DNA of 64,000 nt from positions 13,330,349-13,394,348 of the forward strand of contig NC_088318.1 of NCBI RefSeq assembly GCF_910592395.1. The letters run 5' to 3'. The DNA comes from Lineus longissimus. Lineage: Eukaryota; Nemertea; Pilidiophora; Heteronemertea; Lineidae. Position numbers and translations under genes: made by a program. This document shows positions 56,721-64,000 of this stretch, one piece after another; the stretch's first letter is position 1, and each line of letters starts with the position of its first letter. The notes under the pieces were generated by a model, which was not told the DNA's origin, made no database searches, and saw nothing but the letters and a program-made list of their open reading frames with translations.

Positions 56721-57725
56721 ATGTCCGGCAATAATCATCACACTTATTCCAGCATAACTGCGCATCCTTCAGAATCTGGCTCTGCATTGGCCGATGGACT
56801 AATGACAGCAAGTTACATCCTGATCATTGTAATCCAACCTCTATTTGTAATCATTGGCCTGATAGGGAACCTCCTCAGTTTCACCCTTATGAACCAAACG
56901 AAGTACAAGAAGTCGACGTCATGTTATTTCATGCGGTGTCTTGCCCTCTTCGACACGCTGTACATATTTGGCAGGATGAGTCTCCGTTATCTTCTCGCTG
57001 TTGCGCCCGAAGTTTTCCTGAGTGAATCCGCAAAGAGACCCTTCTGTCTCTTCTACTTTTCCGCCTTTGAGTGTTCAAAGTTTATCCCACCCATCGTATT
57101 GACGGCTATGACCATGGATCGGTTTGTTGCCGTCACGTGGCCTTTGAAAGCCGCTGCCGTCTGCACGATGGGCCGGGCGCGGTTGTCCGTCGTTGGGATC
57201 TCATCGGTCGGTGCTGCAGTAGGTTTGTCCCAGCTTCTTCGGACGGAACAAGAGGAATTCAAGTCGTGGTTATGTCCATACCACTTCGAAGTAGGAAGAG
57301 ATGTTTTCACCCATGCACACGCGGTCATATCGGGATACATCCCAATAGTGTGCCTTGTACTGTTCAATGCGGGTATTTCATTTTCTGTGCTCAGAAGTCG
57401 TCAAAAGGCTAAACGTCTGTTTAATTGTGGAAGATCTAACTCTTCTGAAAGCTCAATCACCAAAGTCAGTGTTTCAGTCACATCTTTTTTCATCTTGACT
57501 GGCCTTCCCATACGATTCATGAATTTATTCGTGGACAATGGTTTAATCTTGAAGAATGGACCCGGGTTGTCTTCGATTGAAATAATACAAATTAAGAGTT
57601 TCAGCTACAATCTTGCCATCACAATTGAAAACCTTAATTATTGTTTTAATTTCTACTTGTATTCTTTGACCACTGCTCGGTTTAGGAAAGAGCTGCTTGA
57701 AATAATGCCTTGCAATTCAAAATAA
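56721..57725 (+). CDS. Rhodopsin-class GPCR 1 (orphan, peptide-receptor-like), single exon
   Basis: 334 aa with seven hydrophobic segments. TM1 is at about 31-57 with GN at 49-50, TM2 about 68-92, TM3 about 110-132 followed by DRF at 133-135 instead of DRY, TM4 about 155-172, TM5 about 203-223, TM6 about 250-270 and TM7 about 297-317 with NFYLY instead of NPxxY. The conserved extracellular disulfide cysteines are present (Cys109 at TM3, Cys185 in loop 2). The pattern resembles invertebrate FMRFamide/myosuppressin-type and related peptide receptors, but the ligand is unknown. It converges with GPCR 2 at 58398. Confidence 0.9.
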   Translation: MSGNNHHTYSSITAHPSESGSALADGLMTASYILIIVIQPLFVIIGLIGNLLSFTLMNQTKYKKSTSCYFMRCLALFDTLYIFGRMSLRYLLAVAPEVFLSESAKRPFCLFYFSAFECSKFIPPIVLTAMTMDRFVAVTWPLKAAAVCTMGRARLSVVGISSVGAAVGLSQLLRTEQEEFKSWLCPYHFEVGRDVFTHAHAVISGYIPIVCLVLFNAGISFSVLRSRQKAKRLFNCGRSNSSESSITKVSVSVTSFFILTGLPIRFMNLFVDNGLILKNGPGLSSIEIIQIKSFSYNLAITIENLNYCFNFYLYSLTTARFRKELLEIMPCNSK

Positions 57726-58397
57726 AATGCATTACAAATTTTTATTCGTAATACGACGAAAATTTGCAATGCGTATGAAAATTCCGCAATTCGTACATGT
57801 AGAAGAAATTTGTGAAATAATCAAGTTGTACGAAGTTTATGACTAAATTATTACTACGAAAAGCGAGATTCAACGATAAAGATGATGATCTCGCCAAAGA
57901 AGAGGTAATCATTTCCAGATATAATAGGCAGGTTTCGCAACGCTTCTCAAACTCAGGCGAACGATTACTTCATTGTTCCAAATGGCACTGAAACCTGCCA
58001 ATTGTACGCTGTAAAATTACTATCGTTTCATGCATGCAGTGATTTACATAGCTCAGAATACTGCCTGGCTATTTCAAAAGTCGGATAGATATCCATACAG
58101 AGTTGGAAGATGAAACCAGGGGCCGCCAGAAGAGAAAACGTAAGATGAACTGTAACGTTTCAGCGACATGTCTCTAATGACACCTCTTTGCTTGCGAGGG
58201 AGGTTTCGCACCCTTCTCAATCCGACTCCTGTTGAAACCCGGCTCGAGAACTACTGTCTTTGGGGTTTCACGCCCGATGACCACCAGTCCACGCACTTAT
58301 TACTGCTCAGGTAGACCTTCCAAACAGCATTGGCGCTACAATAAATTCTATATTCTAGAGCAATGCCGTCAGGAATCAAGTACGTTACCTTACCATA
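57726..58397. other. Spacer between the convergent GPCR genes
   Basis: Must contain both 3' UTRs. No frame of note; a short palindromic patch lies around ACGAATTGCGG-like sequence near 57740-57800. Confidence 0.4.
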
Positions 58398-60337
58398 TTA
58401 TTTGCAACAAGACACAATTTTTTGTAATCTTTGTTTGACGTCATTGCGATATTTCTTTCCGCCCCCAATACAGTAAAGATAAAAGTTGATGCCGTAATTT
58501 ATTGTCCAGAATTGTATCGTAAGATAGTGCTGTGTATAATACCGTAAGCTCCAGTATTCCTGCTCCATTTTGTATTGAACTTTAACCTCTGTTAGACCAA
58601 TGATGATGTCATACAATCTGTACGGAATCGATGTCACGACGTACGCAATACTAACCAGAATCAGCATTCTAGTCAAGTACGTTGTCTCTTTCTCACGTGT
58701 TCTCTTCCCTTCTTTGCTGACCCCCATGTTTTCTGACTTCTTGGATGCGTTGTTGAGAACTATTACAATGCTGACATTACAGTAGACGATGGTGACAAAG
58801 GGCAAGAGGGTCCCGAGGGCTAATTGTGTCGCATTCCCGAGTACCTCCAGTTCTGGGGCTTGAGGTACCGACATGCGAAGAAGGCCTTCTCCTGAAATTA
58901 TGAATGAATTCCGACCCTTTATAACCGTCACTTACTTGGAATGGGAAATTTCTGTCTTGCACAATCAGCTCAATGATCAACATCTAAACGAAGAAAAAAA
59001 TGATGAACGTTTTTTGGTTGGCCCACAATCAACGCTAAATTAGCATTTCCGACCAGTAACCATTTATGCACTCACCTGTGTTGCACGTAAGGCAACAGAC
59101 CTGCCCAGAATTTCACGCCGACAGTGAAGACCGAACCAGGGAAGTTAGTCAGACCCGAGCCACTTCACCACCGTAGGCAAACCGTGCCATCTCCTTCTCC
59201 ATACACGTTCCCTTCTTTTTACTCAATATTTATATATGTCCATATTTCCTCAATTTATTCTTACGTAATGCCAATTTTATGAACACTGACAACAAACATT
59301 TACCCTTCATTTTATTCTTAGGCTGCCTGTTACTTAATCTATAACTGACTTGAAGAAGATATAGAGTCTTACCGGTTACTTCATCTATAACTTTTCTAAA
59401 CGTGAAGAAGATGTAGAGGTTCAGACCACAAATTAGAAAAAACGTTATGATGACGGTGACGCATGCGCGGTGCGTTGTACAGAGTCTTTGCGCTGCCAAT
59501 GGGTATCTTACTACAATCAGTCTATCAACTGTCATCTCAGCCAAGTAAAATCCGGAGAGGATTGCAAACGCTAAGGCATGATACCACATGCCCCTGAAAA
59601 AGATGAGAGGTTCTGAAGTCAGTGGAGGCAGGAATGAGGAGTACATTTAGATGACCCACACTTGGGAGCTTATGCGGCCATGTGGGTAACTAACTACGTT
59701 TGTCTTGCGATTACTATGACCATGATCATCCTGGATAGACAATCATCGAAAGCTCTTCGTGTAGTTAAATTTGATGTGGATGAGCCACCGGCTTTCCGTT
59801 TCGGGAGCTTTCGCGTATTCCCCGAAACGCTAACGCGAACGCTGGCGTTTCGGGGGATTTGCACTTGAAAAACTCACTATTCGTGAAGCATGGACAGTAG
59901 GAAATTGGACCAAAGTGGACGGTAACGTCAGTTACACTGAGAGAACTATATCCATCAAAATAAAGTACAGCATCAAGGAAGAAAGAAAGTGGTGCTCACT
60001 GCATCGCAAACTCTGAAGGTTGATCTTCAGACCAGAAGATCCATATCATTCCCCACGCATGCGAGATTAGGACATTCGAATCGGCCAACGCGAGAGCTGT
60101 CATGTAGTTGCACGTAGAAATCCGTCGGTTGTCCTCCTGCAGAGTTATGAAGATACACATAACATTGCCCAAAATCCCTGCCACCACGAAAAACGGCCAT
60201 AAGTACTTTGTAGTCATTATATAAACTATCCGTAAAGCAAAAACCGGATCATCTTCATTGCCTACCGTTGCCAGCGAAGAAGCGATGGGCTGTAATGGTT
60301 GCTCTGCCATAGTGTCGCTGCAAGATATATATGACAT
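58398..60337 (-). CDS. Rhodopsin-class GPCR 2 (orphan, peptide-receptor-like), 3 exons
   Basis: Exons (minus) 60337-60000, 59593-59373 and 58891-58398 join in phase with GT/AG introns to 350 aa. TM1 (YLWPFFVVAGILGNVMCIFI) and TM2 are in exon 1, TM3 and TM4 in exon 2 with TVDRLIVVRYPL (DRL at 136-138), TM5-TM7 in exon 3. TM7 holds NYGINFYLYCIGGGKKYRND, the same NFYLY variant as GPCR 1. Unlike GPCR 1, no Cys is present at the top of TM3 or in extracellular loop 2, so the usual disulfide is absent. N-glycosylation site NAT is in loop 2. Probably a distant relative of GPCR 1; ligand unknown. Confidence 0.88.
59803..59878. repeat. Partial foldback MITE related to 11011-11120
   Basis: Shares GGCGTTTCGGGGGATTTGC and the inverse CCCCGAAACGCTAACGCGAACG with the element at 11011. 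One arm is shortened and the outer AACTCACTA end is changed. It lies in the first intron of GPCR 2. Confidence 0.7.
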
Positions 60338-60451
60338 TCACCGAAATGTAGTGCAATTTAATAGGCAACGTTTTATTCTTCAGATATGGTTTGGAATATA
60401 CGGTAAATCGTGTAGAAATTCGCCACTTTCCTCAAGCAGAAATCATGTAGG

Positions 60452-60575
60452 ACTTCCTGTCAGGTGACAGGTTTTGACCAATCAAAACCCCTGTATGTGA
60501 TCATGGCCGTGCTGTCTGTGCCAAACAAGCATGATAGCTCTCTTCTGATTGGTCAAAACTTGTCAAGAAGTGTTA
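60452..60575. repeat. Small inverted-repeat element (about 120 bp)
   Basis: ACAGGTTTTGACCAATCA at about 60466-60483 is mirrored by TGATTGGTCAAAACTTGTCA at about 60547-60566, with looser pairing outside (CTTCCTG and AAGAAGTG). No coding. Confidence 0.7.
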
Positions 60576-62039
60576 TTACCTTTTAAACATTTGACCTTAG
60601 AACAGTGAAAAAAAGAGTATGCCGTTGCCCTCCTTCCATGTAGCTCACAAGGAAAGCGTCCGTCAGCTCCTTATCCATGGACAAACAATAACACCTAATC
60701 TGTTAATGTCATTCCGAGATACACGCATTCTCAACTATTCACTTCTTGAAGCACTATCGATGTAGGTTCAATATGATCACGGAATAGCTAGGTTATATGC
60801 AATGTCTGTTTCCAATTATTGATGAATCAAAAGGAGTCTTTATAGGATGGAGCCAGGTACGAAGTCGCCAATAGGGGTCTCTCATCTCTGACAGTGCATC
60901 GAGACTATTTATACGCTTGTAAGGGAATAAATAGACGCTCTTTTTCCAGTTGAAGGGCGCCTGTTGCGTGGAATAGGCCTACGTGAAACAGACGTTCCAA
61001 ACTCCTGACTTCTGATGGGCACTATTTGGCCCCAGCCCCCCCCCCCCTCCCGCGCTAGCAACGCCCCTGAGTTTAATTGTGTTGCTCACTATGATTAGGT
61101 GTATAAGTTTACCATGGAGGGACAGACAAAAGAAAGCAGCCCAAAAGATTATGACTGACTTCGAAAACACTCTTTACATCCACATGTCTAAACCGCCCCA
61201 TTTAACTGTGTAGCCAGCAATTGGTTTTTGTTCGCGTCTCCACCTCTTCAAAGAGAGTATCGAACTACATGTACATTGTTCATGAACCAAAGCAAACAAC
61301 TAAGATTGGTTTAAAAGTTCGTTTGGTGTTTCAATTTCGCTTGCGAGTTTTTTGTTACAAGTTTCGAATGTACAATGTAGGGTCATGGTGTAATACATCA
61401 CGAGATTCAGGTTTTATACTCCAGCCTCGAGTGATAAATATATGAAATTTGAAAAATCGAGAGGCGGAGTATATACATAATTTGAAAACCACTGATATCA
61501 GGACGGGTGTAATACGCCCTTACACTTAATTTGATTCAGCTGTAACAAAAATTATTGGAAAAGCTGAAAAGGAGCAATTATCGTTGATTAGCTATACCAA
61601 CCCGATGATGACACACGCTAATTATTGAAGGAGTAAACTTTACAATTGGTATAAACTTTGTGGTCTAACATTTTAGGCGTGATCTCATCTCAACAAAATG
61701 TTCTGTAACTTGAAAATATTGATCACAAAAGGTCGCCTATTTTTCGATATATATTATAAGTTTTAGTTCCAAACTTTATCTTCCCGTTCTGCATAAAAAA
61801 AATTACCTTTGACCAATAAGAATTGAGTCCAGCGGTATTTGCCTCCGTATATAGCCTCCCCCATCCGTTGCCTTGAAGCTGATTAGTGTCAATACATTGA
61901 AGGTCAACATGCATTTTCTTAGGTTGCAGCAGAATTGGCACGAGGATATCTCGCGCATGTACGGGGATGCGCAGTTGCTGACTGCGCGTGGCGGAAGCAT
62001 CTTCGAGTCCTGCCTCAAGCAAACAGCGCATGCGAGCTG
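60576..62039. other. Intergenic stretch with one hAT-like end
   Basis: At 61020-61071 a C run of about 14 followed by GCGCTAGCAACGCCCCTG is the inverse of CAGGGGCGTTGCTAGCGC, a terminus typical of small hAT-like elements; no second end was found. No gene seen elsewhere here. Confidence 0.5.
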
Positions 62040-64000
62040 CCCCATACAACGGACCGAAGCCGAGATGCTCCATAGTGGAAAGTACCGTGCTCACGCTCGC
62101 TGTTTTGAGTGAACGGAAAGCAGTATTGGTATACAATTCAAGCAACGACAGTCAAGTTTGGATAAATAGTTTTATTTTTTAATCAGCCTAGTATTTGTTA
62201 CAGGTTGTAACTTTTGACATTTATGAAGGTTTAGGCTAATAAGCGAAGAAAGATATATAGCTGTTACTATGTTTAAACTCGCTTATGAGATTTTGTATAC
62301 AGGTTACATCAGATACTCCTGCGTCTATGGCGTTTTGGAAATATCTTCCCCTTTGACTTACGGTTTTATCTCACACGGACGATTGGATTGTTGTCCCGTA
62401 ACGGCTCGGCTCATATCTAACTCGGCGTATATCGCACAAGGCCTTTGCTTTGTCACAGCATTTCTCCTACAGACAACGGGCCCTGTGAGTGCACACATGC
62501 CACGTGAAACGCTTACCGTAAATGGAGATAGGCCACTGTATATACTACAATAACGTATGCTACTAAGAAATAATGTCACCTGAAACCACTTTAACCTGAA
62601 TATTATTCGATAACTAGATAAAGATGAGTATACCTTTTCCTCTACATGTATAAACTATAGTCACAATCTACGGATACCTAAGCGTTTGTTGCTGCCAAGT
62701 GCGCGAGAAGTATACAAAGAAAAATCCGACTTAAACTTTTAAGGCCGCTTAGAATATATCTAGTGGGTGTGATTGCATAAAGAAACTGCCAGTGTAATAC
62801 ATTTTAGGAGTGTATAGCTCGCACCGCAAATGTGCGCATGTCACAGCAAGGTAAATGAGAAGTTCAACAAAGAAAAGTACGTGCATCGCACACGTGCAGT
62901 TAGCATGGTCCATCCATGACACACACTGACTTGTCCATTTGATTATGACTGCAAAAGGGCGGAGTAAAACAACGTATGGTACAATAGTAATGTTATGTTC
63001 GGAAAGAAGACTATTTTACGGCACAAGCGCAATGCCCATAAGCCCTTTCGCGAAAAACCTGCATCAAAGAAGCATTCATCTACATATCAGATCATATCAC
63101 CGCCGACATTTTGTCGTATTCCTCAAAGCGACGACATACTGTCGCAGGTCTACTTCTTCTTGACGACAACCGACGTGGCCCCGCTGATACCGGTCAGCTG
63201 GCGGGAGTTGAAACCAACAACGACCTCTTTCTTTCCGGCAAATCGTGGGGTGAACTTTGCTTTTCCTGTCACCTTCTCACCTGGTGCAATGGATTTCCTG
63301 AAAAGCAGACGACAATCATCATTACCATATGTCTTCATCTTTTTGCGGTTAAATGCTTTCGACTCTGTCCTTCTATTTCTAGTATTTACTTGCATTAACT
63401 CTGGGCAATTCTTTCTTCAGGGAAATCGGCTGTTGCGCAACCAGAAGCAATGTCGATGGTGTCACCTATTCTTATTAAAGCCATTGAATAAATGTTATTT
63501 TCAACTTGAATCTTGCCAATCTGTGGTCTGATATTTATATTGGATACATCCTGAACTTCAGGCAAACACTTCGGCACTAACCACCGAGCTCATGTAACGT
63601 GGGAAGAGGATACAACTGACTCTGGTTTTTCGAGGATGGGCCGGATACAGCGGCAGTTATATCGATAAGTGTTTATCCGTTACCATATATTAGGCAAGGA
63701 ATTGCAAGATTCCTTTCAAGTGACTTTGAAAGGAATACGTTTCTTACTTGGCTTCAACATCGAATGATCTCTGTGAACCCGGTCCCTCCATGGTAAACAC
63801 CCCCTTGTTGACGGGGATATCCAGGTGATTGGTGAACGACGCGGTCACTTCAAACTCCTCGCCAGCGGTGACGGACGGCGGGGTCGCCTGAAAGAAGGTG
63901 CAAAATCAAGTTAGTTTTAACCGTTAATAGAAATGTACATATGCTCCCTGCTATCCTCCAAGTGCGGTTGGTAGCACGTTTTCTCGTCATTACTTATATA
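62040..64000 (-). repeat. Arm 2 of the inverted duplication (continues past the window end)
   Basis: Inverse copy of 31180-33163. It carries an insertion of roughly 60 bp around 62275-62330 (CTTATGAGATTTTGTATACA and following) not in arm 1, or lost from arm 1. Still matching at base 64000, so the duplicated block is larger than seen. Confidence 0.93.
63150..63887 (-). CDS. Second transglutaminase gene, last two exons (continues outside the window)
   Basis: Exons (minus) 63887-63748 and 63297-63150 match the last two exons of the gene at 14189-32032, with the same splice sites, phases, lengths (140 and 148) and stop. They encode the C-terminal beta-barrel ([20 protein letters not shown] at the start, ATSVVVKKK at the end). 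The penultimate exon differs from its twin by six amino acids and one silent change, the last by one amino acid (Thr to Lys in APGEKVTG). The frame is intact, so it is likely a functional paralogue in head-away (tail-to-tail) orientation, unless the duplicate reflects an assembly error. Confidence 0.88.

Noticed and set aside
62995-63531. 178-codon plus-strand frame, also present as 31651-32187 on the minus strand
   Set aside because: Antisense to the last transglutaminase exon in both duplicate arms; conserved only because the arms are near identical.

Overview
This is a repeat-rich stretch of animal nuclear DNA. Genes have GT/AG introns, and there are animal-specific families: a transglutaminase, a ninjurin, an ankyrin/SOCS-box protein, frizzled-type cysteine-rich domains and rhodopsin-class GPCRs. 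Ty3/gypsy and LINE elements and many MITE-like repeats surround them. The mix fits an aquatic invertebrate bilaterian (lophotrochozoan or invertebrate deuterostome); I cannot name the phylum from the sequence alone. Layout: 1-4.8 kb holds a minus-strand Ty3/gypsy element cut by the window edge. 4.8-14 kb is a gene-poor repeat field with a 1 kb element rich in G/C palindromes (Rep-B), an 839 bp foldback-type element whose inverted ends are minisatellite arrays, and two copies of an 0.83 kb hairpin-bearing family (Rep-A). 14.2-32.0 kb is one plus-strand transglutaminase gene. Fourteen well-supported exons plus a tentative first exon keep phase throughout and give about 719 aa, with the Cys/His/Asp triad intact. 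Its introns carry a Rep-A copy, an antisense LINE, a MITE and a whole Mag-like gypsy element, whose 3' LTR in turn holds another Rep-A copy. 33.4-35.7 kb: a four-exon ankyrin/SOCS-box gene (+). 37.1-38.2 kb: a single-exon secreted protein made of three tandem frizzled cysteine-rich domains (+). 39.2-40.3 kb: a three-exon ninjurin (-). 42.8-44.9 kb: a 700-residue serine-rich disordered protein (+). 45.9-46.1 kb: the APC/C subunit CDC26 (-). 47.1-48.9 kb: a TIR element with a 5 bp target duplication that encloses a second Rep-B copy. 50-55.7 kb: a hAT-like MITE, a tRNA-derived element, several tandem-repeat blocks and one coiled-coil exon fragment with a stop. 56.7-60.3 kb: two convergent peptide-receptor-like GPCR genes. 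62.0-64.0 kb: an inverted duplicate of the 3' end of the transglutaminase gene plus its 3' flank, running off the window, so a second transglutaminase lies just outside. The genes do not form a pathway. The local theme is gene duplication (transglutaminase pair, GPCR pair) and dense nested transposition. The strongest candidates for something undescribed are the triple-CRD secreted protein, the minisatellite-ended foldback element, and the Rep-A and Rep-B families.
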